Part shown: one piece after another, positions 11,801 to 23,196 of the stretch
How positions within the stretch are numbered: the stretch's first letter is position 1
Layout: each line of letters opens with the position of its first letter
Assembly (NCBI GenBank): GCA_009602725.1
Contig: WELB01000270.1
Location: 117,940-162,359, forward strand
From: Spirogloea muscicola
Taxonomy: Eukaryota > Streptophyta > Zygnematophyceae > Spirogloeales > Spirogloeaceae
DNA: 44,420 nt
Direction: 5' to 3'
Made by a program: the position numbers and the translations under genes
Notes under the pieces: generated by a model
The model's input: the letters and a program-made list of their open reading frames with translations, nothing else
Database searches by the model: none
Told to the model about the DNA's origin: nothing

Positions 11801-12099
11801 AAACCGAATGGACAAGGTCCAAAGGCGCCTAAAACCAACACAGCTAGACACGAGACTACTGCAGATGGAAGCTTTAGGGCCTCTGCCTGCGTGATACCTC
11901 TGACAGACTAAGGTCGGGAGCAGCACTACTAGAGCAGGGCTAAGTCCACATCAATGGCTATGAGATATGCTTGTGTCATTCTGACGAGATATCGTTGACT
12001 AGCAAAGCAAAGGGAGCGAGTGGCTGTTCACGTTGTGGACACCGTAGAGACATGTGCCACTCGCTTCCTGCCAGTAGCTTTCAACAAGAATAGAATACG
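11800..12099. other. Spacer between LINE tail and F-box gene 3' end
   Basis: No gene or repeat is recognised. It presumably includes the 3' UTR of the F-box gene on the minus strand. Confidence 0.3.
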
Positions 12100-14068
12100 T
12101 TAAATGGCAGTCTCATGATGAATGCGAAACTTGGAAAAGTAATCATGAGCTAGACCATGGCCGGCCTCCCATCGCTCTTCCACCCTCTCCAGCCGAGCTG
12201 CTCTTGCACAGTGCAGTGTGATGTTTGCAACATCTTGCGGCAGCCCTTTGACCTTGGTGTAAGAGAGGCCGGCCACATGCACATATGCTAGTCGGCTGCA
12301 AGTGGCTAGGAGGTCGGCTATCATCTGGATGAAATTATTCTCGGGGCAACACCAGCGACAGCATAAGCGCACAACTTGCAGGCTTGTGCATGCGCTCACC
12401 AAGCAAGAGATACTCTGATACGTCCCCTCACGTCCACATATGTTTGAGTTCATTGCCACCTCTGGAGGGCATGGAAGTGCCAGTAATCTGTGCTTAACGC
12501 ACAATCTATCCAAATCCTTGCGATACGGCACACCAAGCTCCAGGCTAAGAAGTCCACCGCGATCCGCAAGGACTGTTGCCCAGTCCTTGTTTGCTTGCAG
12601 GTGAGAGATGTCAGCAATTCGAAGTAATGAAAGGCCAGAGCACCAGCCGCCGAGCTTCCAGAAGCCATTCACACTTTCGTCAATGGCCCAACACTTGTCA
12701 AAGTTGACGAAACGGAACGATAAAAGACTGGTAGGTACGGTCAAGTCCGTCGTAAGGAAATGAAGGCCATGAAGACTAAGGGCCACCAAGTGGGGGCCTT
12801 GGCCAAGAAAGCACCCAAAGCCAAAGCTGTCACCGTCCACCAAGTCAACTTCAGCACCGAAAGGGATGAAAGCTCGTTGAAACCGACCAGCCACGGATCG
12901 AGGGCACCACCTGAGCCAAGAGATGTGAAGTTCTCGCAACTGCCAGCACGAGGCAGCTAGGTCCTTGATAGCATCAGTGATGTCATCATCTGCTGAGATG
13001 CATATCTCTACTACCTGCAATTTCGAGAAAATGGCTGTAGCTGCCTCTGGCGGCAGCCTGTGGCTAATCCAGGGCCTATCGATGAGCAACCGCATCAGCG
13101 AGCTGCATGATGACATCAGCTCTTTGAAGGAGACTACCGAAAGCCTTGAATAGGCTTGGAAGCCGACCTGCTGCAGCAGCTGGCAAGCGGAGGCTAGCCA
13201 ACAATCCCGGCGTCCATGATATTCCCACAGCCAGTCAAGTAGAGCGATTAGCTGCGGCAAACTCTTGGCAATGCACAGGAGTCCTACGTCTGTGAGAGGA
13301 CCAGAGGGCTGCTTGCATCTGCCAAGCTCCAGCTCCGTGAGACGCTTGCACGAGACAACGATAATTTGAATGTCCGCGTCTGCAGAGGCCGTTATCGATC
13401 ACACCAGCCCATCAATCGCCCACCTTCTTACAAGAAGGGAAGGCCAAATTGCACTGCAATGACAGGGTATTGTCCACCTATATCAGGAATCTAGGTCAGA
13501 GCACGTACTACATCACGGAGTAGCACTTACCAGAGAAGTCGCACTTAATTATGGAGAGGGTCTCAAGGGCCGTGAGCTGGGCAATGACGGGAACCAGAAC
13601 GGCCGGGGGGCACTGGAGAATTAGCACTCGCAGTATCCGTGCATGGGCAACAAGATCATCCAGACCCTTAATTGCTCTGGCGGTACGTTAATGTGTTCAT
13701 AGTGATGGCATTCAGACCGCAGGGTCACCCGCAGATCTGAGAGTGCAGTGGCGGCCGTCAGCGAGCGGAAGTCGGAGAGATTCGCGCAGAAGTGGACGGT
13801 AAGGCGGAGCCGTGCGAGGTTCGGGAAGGCTGTGGCCAGCGCCGGGCCGAGCTGCCGCTTCTTGAGCACGGATGGCCCCTGCCGTTTACTGAGCTGCCTG
13901 CGCTTGCGCAGCGCGAGCTTGGTGACGGAGGCCTTGACCAGGCGGCGCCAGCGGCGGCAGACGCGCGCGGGCGGGAGCCAGTCGGAGGCGCCGAGCGGGG
14001 CGTGGGCGGGCGGCGGCGGCGACGCGGGCGAGGATCGCCGCCAGGCACTCGTCCGGCAGGCCGTCCAT
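12100..14068 (-). CDS. F-box / leucine-rich-repeat protein (two exons, two apparent frameshifts)
   Basis: Exon 1 is 14068-13531 and exon 2 is 13379-12100. The intron GTAAGTGC...CTCTGCAG joins in phase 1. The start reads MDGLPDECLAAILARVA, a typical F-box opening, and the box continues as ARVCRRWRRLVKAS but in another frame. The shift lies in a GCC repeat near 14010. A second shift is needed near 13700 to reach the LRR stretch VLILQCPPAVLVPVIAQLT. Exon 2 is one clean frame with irregular leucine-rich repeats (KRLTELELGRC, LVALSLHGLHFL, LRIADISHL, LQVVRLCCRWC). F-box proteins are substrate receptors of SCF ubiquitin ligases; the substrate is unknown. Expected length is about 600 residues. The shifts may be assembly errors in GC-rich sequence or early decay. 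Confidence 0.75.
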
Positions 14069-14109
14069 GGCTGGCGGAGCGGCGTGAAGACTGCGGCTGA
14101 GGAGAAGGA

Positions 14110-14336
14110 AAGAGAGAAGAAAGTGCTCGCCCATTGAGGATAGGGGCTGGAAAAAGCCAGCCCAAAAAAGAATGAACAGAGTACGAGAAGGGCAGGGCCA
14201 GGGAAAAGAAATGAAGCAAGTGCTCGCCCATTGAGGATAGGGGCTGGAAAAGCCAGCCCAAAAAAGAATGAACAGATAATGAGAAGGGGGCCAGGGGAAG
14301 CGCTAAGAAAAACAAGCACACAAAGAAACAAAGCAG
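14110..14336 (-). repeat. LINE 3' UTR with two hairpin units, directly upstream of the F-box gene
   Basis: Two near-identical units contain GGGGCTGGAAAAAGCCAGCCC (about 14142-14163) and a close copy (about 14239-14260), each next to GTGCTCGCCCATTGAGGATA. They follow the LINE stop codon at 14337 in minus orientation and end about 40 bases before the F-box ATG at 14068. They may now supply its 5' UTR or promoter. Confidence 0.7.
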
Positions 14337-14663
14337 TCACAAATCACTCAGTACCCATGCTAAGCAGCCGCAGATCAGAGATGCTAGGCTCCTGGAAGTG
14401 GGTCCCCTGGCCAGAGCTAGAGGCAGCAGCGAGGGCTCTGCCAGCACGAAGGTGCAGCGCGCGGGCCATAGAAAGTGCTCGCCCATAGACCTCTGCAGCG
14501 AGACGGCCAGGCGCATACGATAAAGAAGCAAGCGCGGCCAGATTGACATACGATACACTTGCGCCAGCGACCCGGCTGCAGGAAAGTCTACCGGCTCCCC
14601 ATGGAAGCGACGGGCGACGGTGTGGCGGGCGAGCTGGGTGAGCAGCTCGAACCACCGAGCGCC

Positions 14664-14676
14664 CAGCGACCCATGG
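14664..14676. repeat. Target-site duplication, 3' side of nested LINE
   Basis: This is the partner of 15637-15649: 13 bases with one difference. It sits directly after the 3' terminal ACGCATTT of the nested element, as expected for target-primed reverse transcription. Confidence 0.75.
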
Positions 14677-15636
14677 AAATGCGTGTATATTAAGAGATGG
14701 GGAGGCCATGTGTGGCCAAGTACAAAGGCAAGCACATTGGACAAATGTACGTCACCTGCTGCTAAGCTGACCCGCTCAGTAACCACGAGTCAGCACATAG
14801 AGGTCGCTAGCTGACGCTCGAATACCGGACGGCAATTGACTAGCTCTTGTGCCAGCAGCTAAGGCTCGACCAGCTTTCTGATGCAGAGCATACGCCTGAG
14901 CTCGTTGCAGACAGGTTGACACTCGACGTCGCAGAAATGACAGATAGGCTGCCGGCATACCCATCTGGGCTGGGAGCATATCCTCGCGTCGTGCATATCC
15001 CAGACTCGCTATGTTCTCGAGTAGGGTATGGAAGCGAGGACCCAAGCAGCCGAAAGTGTCGATTGCGGCCGGGAGGAGGTGGTCACTGCGGGGGTAGTCT
15101 GAGTAGTGTCGGAGCTTTTTCTGCTCAGCACCTCCCACTGCGTGGCCAGCAATGTGTGTGGAAGCGGAACTCTTGTATGCCTCAGTCACCACCACATCAA
15201 CCAAAGCTCGTGGGCCTCCGCCAGGTTGTACACCCACAATGTCCAGGGTGCGACGGTGATGGCCTCCCTGGGAATCCGTGGTGATGGGCATTACATTGCT
15301 CACTTCAACGATGGCGCGGTAGCCGGCGTCGCGCATCAAGCCCGCCAGGGCGTCCCGTAGGAGATTGTGGACGCCCACCACCTCAGGGCCTGTGGGACAC
15401 CGCAGCATGTGGGTGGCTAGGTCTCTGCCCTCCGTACGGAAGCCACACTCACACTGAGTTACTCCAATCAGGCAGGTCGGGGGCAGGCCCAGGAACAGCT
15501 GGAGAAGCGTCCGGAATGCTTCAGGGCTGATTTTGAAAGCGTTGTGGATTGCGTGTGTGGTGAGCCAATCCGTTGCCCCAGGCGTTGCGAGCGATGTGAG
15601 ACGTGCCAGACTCCTTGGATTGGTCTTGATATCCGG
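14677..15636 (-). mobile_element. Nested 5'-truncated LINE with target-site duplication
   Basis: About 960 bases inserted into the older LINE. The ORF is clean from the 5' break at 15636 to the stop at 14776. It contains a CxC...H...C zinc-knuckle-like block (CECG...ATHMLRC), HNLLRDALAGLM, then a PD-(D/E)xK-like pattern (RRTLDIVG...ALVDVVVTEAY...KKLRHYSDY) and the terminal SDLYVLTRGY. A similar Cys/His plus restriction-like endonuclease layout is known at the C-terminus of R2-type LINEs; assignment here is by pattern only. The 3' UTR is about 99 bases and ends ATCTCTTAATATACACGCAT, without a poly-A run. Confidence 0.75.
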
Positions 15637-15649
15637 CAGCGCCCCATGG
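15637..15649. repeat. Target-site duplication, 5' side of nested LINE
   Basis: CCATGGGGCGCTG on the minus strand matches CCATGGGTCGCTG at 14664-14676 with one mismatch. Removing the sequence between them restores a continuous reading frame (IDTHGAL-GARWFELL) of the older element. Confidence 0.75.
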
Positions 15650-16744
15650 GTGTCAATTGCCAACTGGAAGAACCCAGTCTTCCCGCGGATGGTCGGCGTA
15701 CTTGAGCTCTTTAGCCCGAGCGGCGCAGGCGACCGCATACCCTACCTCGGTGGCACATTGGGCTGGGTGTGAGCGGTCGTATGCGTCGGTGGTCACCACG
15801 TCCAGGAGAAGACGTGGCCCGTCGGCCTGTGGGGTGGCCACCAGGTCTACGCGACGGGCGTGGAGACCGTCGGCCCTTCCCTGGAGCGGCATGACGCCGG
15901 AGTGCTCCGCTGCCACCGAGAAGCCAGCCTCCACCAGGATGCCATGCATCGCATCGCAGAGGCGGTCGTGGGCCGCTGTCCGCTCGCCGCCGTGGGCGCA
16001 GCGCAGAACATGAGCGGCCAGCTCCCCTGACTCGGCCCTTCGCTCGCTGCATACACACTAACGCACGCCCTGGAGACATGGAAGCGGCAGTCCCAGGAGC
16101 CGGTGGACGGCAGTGCGAAATACCTCATCGGGGACTCATCGGGGGAGAGTGAGGGCGTCATTGATGGGGAGGGCCTGAAGTCACGCCGCTGCCCTCGGGG
16201 AGCAGGCCGATTGAAGTCTCGCGCGCCCGCGCAAGTTGGCCTCGGGGAGCTGTAGCACGGCGGTGGTGTAGGCGGCCTTGTCGACCACGGCCGCGAAGCG
16301 CGCTTGGACGCGCAGGTCAGCGGTGTTCGCGAGGTGCGCAAAGGAGATGGGCTCTCCAAAGAGAGAAGGCGCGCGCGGTGCGCATGAAATTGAAAGGGAG
16401 GCCAATGCTAGCCTTACAGATGTCCTGGTAACAGGGTAATGAGTTGGCTAAGAGGGGCACTAACATCCTCGAGTAAGCACATACATATTTGACAAGCTAA
16501 GCTGAGGAGCCAGACCATCACACGGAAGCCATAAATATGGCCCAATGCGCGCTCAGCACGCTACTGTATCGTGAGTCCCTGGGAGCGCTGCAGACTCAAT
16601 ACTAGCCGGCTTCTATAGCAAGCAACGATTGCTTGTGGAGCTTGAATGCCCTAAGCTACCCGCCCGACTACGTCACGGGCATCGACAAGTTGTGGCTGGC
16701 CATGGAGGAGGGATGACCACTTCATTCCGTAATTGCCAAAATTC

Positions 16745-17150
16745 TTATGGCGCATGGGGAGAAATGATCGCCCCGGGGGTGGTCCTCATAATGTCGCTCC
16801 TTCCTCTTCTCCGTGTGATGCGTCGCCCACCTGGCACAGTCGGCGTGGGTGCCCCTGGTTGGAACGCATCAATAAGAACGACGTCAAGGAGGGGACGAAG
16901 CCCATCGCTCCGAGGGGTGGCAACCACATCCAGATGCCTGATGTAAGATCTGCGGCGCTTCTGGAGTACCGGCGTGATGCCCGGCACCTCCATGGTAGCC
17001 TGCCTCGCGCACAAAGCCATACAAAGCATCTCTTAGAAGGTTGTGGGAGGCGTTACATTCAAATCCCTCAGCACGTCGAAGCATGTGAGCCGCCAACTCG
17101 TCCTCCGGTCGATGGCCACATTCACACTGTCAGATGCCAGCCAAACAAAG
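16745..17150 (-). mobile_element. LINE ORF fragment
   Basis: In two frames one reads CGHRPEDELAAHMLRRAEG, ASHNLLRDALYGFVREAGYH, then RHLDVVATPRSDGLRPLL and LDVVLIDAF. These blocks match the HNLLRDAL and DVVTTDAY regions of the neighbouring copies. The fragment lacks both ends. The stretch 16406-16744 to its left holds no recognised feature. Confidence 0.65.
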
Positions 17151-17189
17151 TGGGGGGAAGAAGTGGCTCTCCCCACAAAATTTGCCTAT

Positions 17190-17510
17190 GGAAAAGCGTG
17201 TATGAAGAGATGAAGGGCCTGTGTGGCCAAGTACAAGATGCCCCCCATTGGGGCAAGGGCTGTGAAAGCCAGCCCGAAAAGTATTGACAAAGGGTCAAAG
17301 GGGCCACAATGACGGAGGGGCCTGGGGGAGAAGAAGATGTGGCACTCCCAGGCTTTCCTGGAGGAAGGTGAAGATGGTGGTGGACGGCCGTCCGTAAGAG
17401 GTCGTCGGAAAGGTCGTCGGAGGTAGTGGAATCAAAGTTGGTCAAACGGGAAGCGCGGCCAGATTGACTGGTGGCTAGGAAAGGCCAGCCCAAAGGAATG
17501 GACGGTCAAA
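17190..17510 (-). repeat. LINE 3' UTR hairpin units and terminal tail
   Basis: Two hairpins in minus orientation lie at about 17472-17491 (GGCTAGGAAAGGCCAGCCC) and 17257-17275 (GGGCTGTGAAAGCCAGCCC). They are followed on the minus strand by CTTGTACTTGGCCACACAGG and CATCTCTTCATACACGC, the same 3' terminus as the nested LINE. The block at 17440-17510 is an inverted near-copy of 18250-18320. Confidence 0.6.
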
Positions 17511-17729
17511 CCAGTCGGTGGGTGGTTGCCCCCCGTCGTATGTCGCTGAAGACATTGGAGCCTGAGCATGCGCCCCTCGACGCGCGACGGACGCGAAGGA
17601 CCAATCCCAGCCAAGCAGGGAGTAGCGTAGCGGACTGGGCTAATCGTCAATCAGTAGTTAGCGGTCAGCGGACGATGTCACCGTTGATGACCATAAAAAT
17701 CGGGAACCGGCCGGGTGTCACGCCCTTTC

Positions 17730-18063
17730 TAATAAATATGGCCCTCCATCTCTTAATACACGCATCTTTGTGGTACCCTTTCCGCCCCGGACGTCTTGCC
17801 CGTCAAAATAACGAGCCCAATCGTCTCTTAGCAGTAAGTAGCCGTAGAGACGAAGCCAGCGCATGGGTGTCACGTCTAAGCCCGGTCTCCAAGTGTCACG
17901 TCAAAGCCGCACTAGCGCCACGGGCGGCAAGGCCCTGCGGCGGGCCGGCCCGGCGGCATGCCATGCTCGGGCGTGCTAGCTAGCATGGGGCTTGGCGGGC
18001 CAGCCTCGGGATCTCCGCCCCTGCGGTTCCTCCGACCTGCGGTTGCTCCATAGAGGGTGCTGA
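17730..18063 (+). mobile_element. LINE 3' fragment
   Basis: Starts with a CCATCTCTTAATACACGCAT tail (terminus of one copy) and ends with SDLRLLHRGC and a stop at 18061-18063, the ORF terminus of another. Little coding frame is left between, so it is a compound of two degraded pieces. The stretch 17511-17729 holds nothing I recognise. Confidence 0.5.
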
Positions 18064-18079
18064 GTATTTCGTAGCTACT

Positions 18080-18530
18080 TAATCCCCTGTGTGCTTTAGC
18101 GCTTTCCCTGGCCCCGGACTGTGTCAATTCTTGTTTTTGGGCTGGCCTCCCTCTCCTGCAAGCGTCCTTCATCTTTTGCCCCGAGCTCGCCTCTCCAAGG
18201 ACCTTGACTTGGACCTCTCTCGGTGCTTCTGGGCCTTCGCACTCCGGCTCCATCAGACCTTGTCCATTCCTTTGGGCTGACCTTTCCCAGCCACCAGTCA
18301 ATCTGGCCGCGCTTTCTTCTGGGCTGGCCATTCACAGCCCCCGCCCCCTAGAGATTACTTCTTTTATTCTTCTTTCTGGGCTGGCCACTTACAGCCATTG
18401 CCCTCTACTGAAAGCGTCTTCCTTCTCTCGGGGCTGGCTTTCTACAGCCATCGCCCTCTACTGCAAGAGCCTTCTTCACTGTCCCTGTCAAAGCCCCCGC
18501 CCCTTTGGAAGAAGTCACTTTTTCTTTCAA
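18080..18530 (+). repeat. LINE 3' UTR array, at least four hairpin units
   Basis: Hairpins lie at about 18274-18292, 18321-18340, 18378-18396 and 18431-18449, all GGGCTG(G/A)C...CAGCC with 6-8 base loops. A half unit (GGGCTGGCC without its partner) lies near 18137. Between hairpins run pyrimidine-rich spacers and C(T/C)GCCC blocks. The array directly follows the LINE stop codon and ends close to the start of helicase copy B. Confidence 0.7.
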
Positions 18531-21500
18531 GCCCTGGGCCTTGAGGCCGAGCCAGACACACTGTCAGACGAGCTAAAACACTGTATACTGCTGACAGCAG
18601 CTCAGGGCGGCCATCAGCGCCCAGTCCCGCTGCATAGGGAAGCCATGACTGCTCGTACCACCATCCGTGTTGGCCTCATCGACCTGCGTTCCTCCTCGCA
18701 GGCGGCCGACAAGCCAGACCAGCTGCAGGCCGATGGCGATGGGATCACATCGGAAGAAGTGCCCACGTTTGTCTGCAGCATCGTCTTTCCGCCTTCGGTT
18801 ACGGCTCGGCAGCGGGCCGCCTTCCACGGTGACGCTCATCCTCCTTCAGTGCTGGCCTTCTAAGTCAGCCTGCCGAAATGGCGCACAACGTGCTCCTACA
18901 GCGATGTTATGTAAAGGCCCGCATCATGGGAAGCTTACTGAATTTCCATCACTCTTTTGATTTAGGACCAAGCCCCCATGTGGGACCCAATTGTAGCTTT
19001 CACTAGCTCACTGGCTGGGTTGCTTTGTTGGGTATGATTGGTCACGAGACAGCAGCTCTCACGTTCCTTCTCATGCCAACGCCAGCTGGATGCTGCAGAG
19101 GCGGCCAAGGAGCCCGGCCTGCAGCATGGGAGCAAGACCGACAGCCAGGGACGACTATCACGCGACCGTCTGCAAAGGGGCGCTATGTCGTTGTCCCCAT
19201 GGAAGAGGCTGGGCTCAGTGATGCTTGCTTGGGCGAGCTCACTGAGTCCCTCCTGGGGCTCAAGTTGGACGGGAAGCTGCAGCTTTGCAGAGGCACAGCA
19301 GCCATGGGCTTGAGGAGGGAGCAGGATCCTGGGAGCTCTGGAAGAGAGCAGTCAGCCGACGTGCTCACCGTGGAGAGCTTCGTCCGTAGCATGGACACGC
19401 TGCTTGACCTCGAGAAGGTTTTGCTTGACCTGCGCAAGTGCCCCAGCCCTGCCTCTGATCCTATGCGGCTGCCACACGATTCCATGTCTGACATGAGAAT
19501 GTTCTGTGTCACTTGTTACCTGACAAGCTTGACTTAGCAACCTGAAAGCTGTTGGGCCTAGCCAGATTCTGGCAACCTGTGCCAGTGCATTCATTAGATG
19601 TTGTATCTGCGCTGCCATAGGCACTTATTTATCTTTGAAAAAGTTAGAGTAGTGGACGTTCCAAGCAAGCTTAAGGCAATGAACATCTAGGTTGCAGCTG
19701 TGCTTTCTAGCATCCTCTTCTTAATCATTTTCTTAGCCTCCCTGCTCACAATCACTTCAACCATCGTACGAGGTGGCTTCCAGGACGCGGAGGTGGCGAG
19801 ATCGAACGAGCTTGCGACGCTGATGAAGCCCGAGACAGCCCAGCGGCGAGGGCTCGCGCTGCTTGACCTCAAGTGTGCAACGAGGCGCCTGGCCTATTTG
19901 GCAGGACGTTGCTGACATTTAAGCCCAACCAGGGTGACATCCTTTTTCCCCCTCACAAGGTACCCACCTGGCGCCTCGCTGCAGAGACCAGGCTTTAGGG
20001 TCACAGGGTATACAGAGCTGGGCTTCTCTGCTTATGAAGCTTAGGGTTAATATAATTACCGTCTTGAATGCTTGAGATCACCTATAGTCGTGCTTGATGA
20101 AGCTATTGAGTTTCAGTCTCACAATAGCTTGGCTTCTCTGTCCTGCTACGCAGTTCTGGCGGCCTCGTGATATTGTGGCGTTGAAGCGGAGTGACGCAGA
20201 GCCAACCAGCCCGGTGCTGGAGCAGGGCATCGTGTACGACCTCAGGGAGGACAGCATCACTGTCGTTGTGGATGACATTCCTGAGAAGGACCTGGACCAC
20301 CCTATCCGCCTTGAGACGCTGGTCAATGATGTGAGACATTCGCAATACCACATTTCTTGGTTGCTCCGTGGCGTCTAGGTGTCGTTTACGCGACATGCCA
20401 TTGAGCTTCTGCTGTGCATTGGTCGTCTTTGTGGCCTGCTACCGGTTCGTGACATGAATATTGCATGATTCTTTGGGCTGTGAGCAGATTGCTTCTCTGT
20501 GCCAAAGCTACAGTGCCTTAGAAGTGGCAGCCTTTCCTGCAGGCTGCAATCCAAGTGCTGAAGGACACGCTGATGAAATTGACCGAAGACGTCCTGCAAG
20601 GCCCTGCTGCGGATCTTGTGCCAACGCTTTTTGGTACCAGGCCTCCAACCTTTTCTGGGGTGCCGCCAATAGTAAAATTCTTCAAAAAAATCCTTCAACC
20701 AGAAGCTCGACGGCTCACAGCACGCCTCTGTGACCAAGGCACTGCCAGCTGATGACGTTTTTCTGCTGCATGGCCCGCCTGGCACTGGAAAGACACTGCT
20801 GTCGTTGTGATCATCCTGCAGGTACCAAAGTCTTTCACAGCGTCCTGCTCATGAATGTGCAGCTCTGCATGCATCAGCCTCTAAACAGAAAAAAAAAGGA
20901 AATATATGTGAGAAGGTGGTCGTTAGTTGAATGTCTGATGTTAATTTTGGCAGGAGGTGAGCAGGGGCCGCAAAGTGCTCGCGTGCGCAGCGTCAAGCAT
21001 TGCGGTGGACAACCTCATCGAGCGGCTCGCCATGCAGAAACTGAAGCTTGTCCGGCTGGGCCACCCGGCTAGGCTGCTACCCCAGGTGCTCGATTGCTCG
21101 CTGGATGCGCAAGTCCTACGGAGTGACAACAGTGCCCTCGCCAACGATGCCCGCGAGGAGATGAAGGTGTAAGTCAGCCCTTGGCTGATAGCCATGACCA
21201 GATTGCGCTTCTCAGATTGCTGTGGTTACTGAGGTAATGGTCGTCTGTGCATGGCTCGAAGACATGGCACCTTGATGACTTTGTCTGATGAATTATTGCT
21301 TGCTGGCAATTGCTCGTTTTGGTGCAGCAAGTTGAGGACGAGCTACTGAAAAGCAACGATCGCAGATAGAGGGCGAATCTGCGACAGAAATTGCGATGGT
21401 TGGCCAAGGAGGAGCGCCATCGCCAGCAGCCGCTTTGTGCTGCCATCATCAGGAACAGCAAAGTCATACTCACGACCCTTACTGGCGCTTTGTCCCGCCA

Positions 21501-23130
21501 CCTGCACGTAAGTGGTGCCCATGTATACGTCCCCCATGCCAATCACAGTCACTCACCAGCATTTAGTCTCCACAGATTCGCATGCTAAGCGAGCCACATG
21601 TGTCAAAGATCAATACGACTTGTCAAGCAGTCTGAGGCAGTCTACCAGAGGCTCATTGATCTATATTGAGAGTCTACCCCATAGCCACGCGAGTAGGTAC
21701 TTGATAAGATAGATCAGTCACAACTTGCAATTTATGTTGTTACAGGAAGTGACGTTTGATGTAATCATTATAGACGAGGCGGCTCAAGCGCTTGAGGCGG
21801 CCAGCTGGATCGCTTTGCTCAAGGGCAGGCGGTGCGTGCTTGCAGGCGACCATCTGCAGCTGCCGCCAACAGTTCTGAGCAAGGAGGCCGAGCGCCTGGG
21901 CCTAGGAGTGACGCTCTTTGAGAGGTTGTCAGACTTGTATGGGGATGCCGTCACATCGCTTCTGGACGTACAATATCGCATGCATGAAGATATCATGCGG
22001 TGGTCCTCCGAGGCCCTCTACAACGGCAAGGTTTGTTCTGGAGTCTGGGCTGACATTGGGGCTAGCAGGTCATCTTGACAGAATGAGAGCTTGATTTTCC
22101 CAAGTGCCTGAGAATGACTTGTTCACATGGAAGAATTTTGAGCCGCAAATGTGGTATACTGTCAGGCCAGTAGTACTTTGGCACATATTCGTTCAATCAG
22201 GTACAAAAAAGGACCGCTTTGAGCTGCAATTTTGTGCAACTGCTAAGTCCAGCACTTAATTGGCAACTCCTCTGGTACATATACCCATACAGGTGAGTGC
22301 TCACAGCCTCGTTGCTGGGCACAAGCTATTGGGCTTGGATGGCGTGTCACGGACGGCTACCTCTGAAGCAACACTGGTCATTGTTGACACAACTGGGTAT
22401 TGAGATGAAATCAAGACTGCATGGCTCGTACTCTTTTATCTGTAATTCGAGTGCCCAAGTAGACTACATGAAACTTATGATATGGCAGCTTTCTTGATCA
22501 TGTCAGAGTGATACAATGTGGCGCATGAGCAAACATTTCGTGACAAACCGTGATGCTGCACAGATGCGACATGGAGGAGGCAAGGGAGGAGGAAGGGTAC
22601 AGCATGCTGAATGACGGCGAGGCTCACGTCGCTATGGCTTACGCTGAGACGCTACTTAAGGCGTTGCAGCAGCCGACATTGGCATCATAACACCCTACAC
22701 TGCACAGGTCTGCTCAACGCAAATCCTCATTTCGATGACCGCTTCAGTCCCAAGATCTGGCTATTCTTGAGTGTCAAAAAGGACAGCTGTGGAGGCACAG
22801 CTCTCGATGTGGGCGGTGGCCTTGTGTAAGCCTGACCAAGAGAAGGCTGGACAGTTCTGGTCAAAATCTGATGGGCAAACTGTTGGAGAATTGAAGTCAC
22901 TAGAACATGCGTTTTTCGCCGTTTATGCAGTATCTTGCTGGCCGTTCGTTTAGATGCTGTGGTATAGGGCATGCACTTACTGCAGGACAGCAGTCTAGCT
23001 GCTAACTTCCAGCTTCAGATGCTCTTGCACTGACAGGTTACATGCCTTAATGAGCTGAGGGGCAGTAAGCAGGTGCTGGCTCCCGTGGAGATATTGACAG
23101 TTGACGGCTTTCAGGGCCGCGAAAAAGACA

Positions 23131-23196
23131 GGGGCAAGAGTACAGAGTGCTCGAGAGGTGAGCAGGCAGGATACAGATTGCTGGAGATGGGGGCCC
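23131..23196 (+). repeat. 66-base direct repeat, copy 1
   Basis: Identical base for base to 23305-23370. It begins GGGGCAAGAGTACAG and ends GAGATGGGGGCCC. The first two bases overlap the proposed target-site duplication. Confidence 0.85.

Larger units (their letters stand above)
14337..16405 (-). mobile_element. Older LINE 3' half, interrupted by a nested copy
   Basis: The upstream part (about 16405-15637) reads, with frameshifts, LRCAHGGERTAAHDRLCDAM, HGILVEAGFSVAAEHSG, ARRVDLVATP, LLLDVVTTDAY, ELKYADHPRED and AIDTHGA. The downstream part (14676-14337) resumes with HGSLGARWFELLTQLARH, then ARALHLRAGRALAAA, and ends SDLRLLSMGTE with a stop. Together these form one element split by the insertion at 14677-15636. 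The region just upstream contains VVDKAAYTTAVLQLPEANL. No reverse transcriptase core is visible, so the copy is 5'-truncated. It lies in the same orientation as the downstream F-box gene. Confidence 0.75.
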
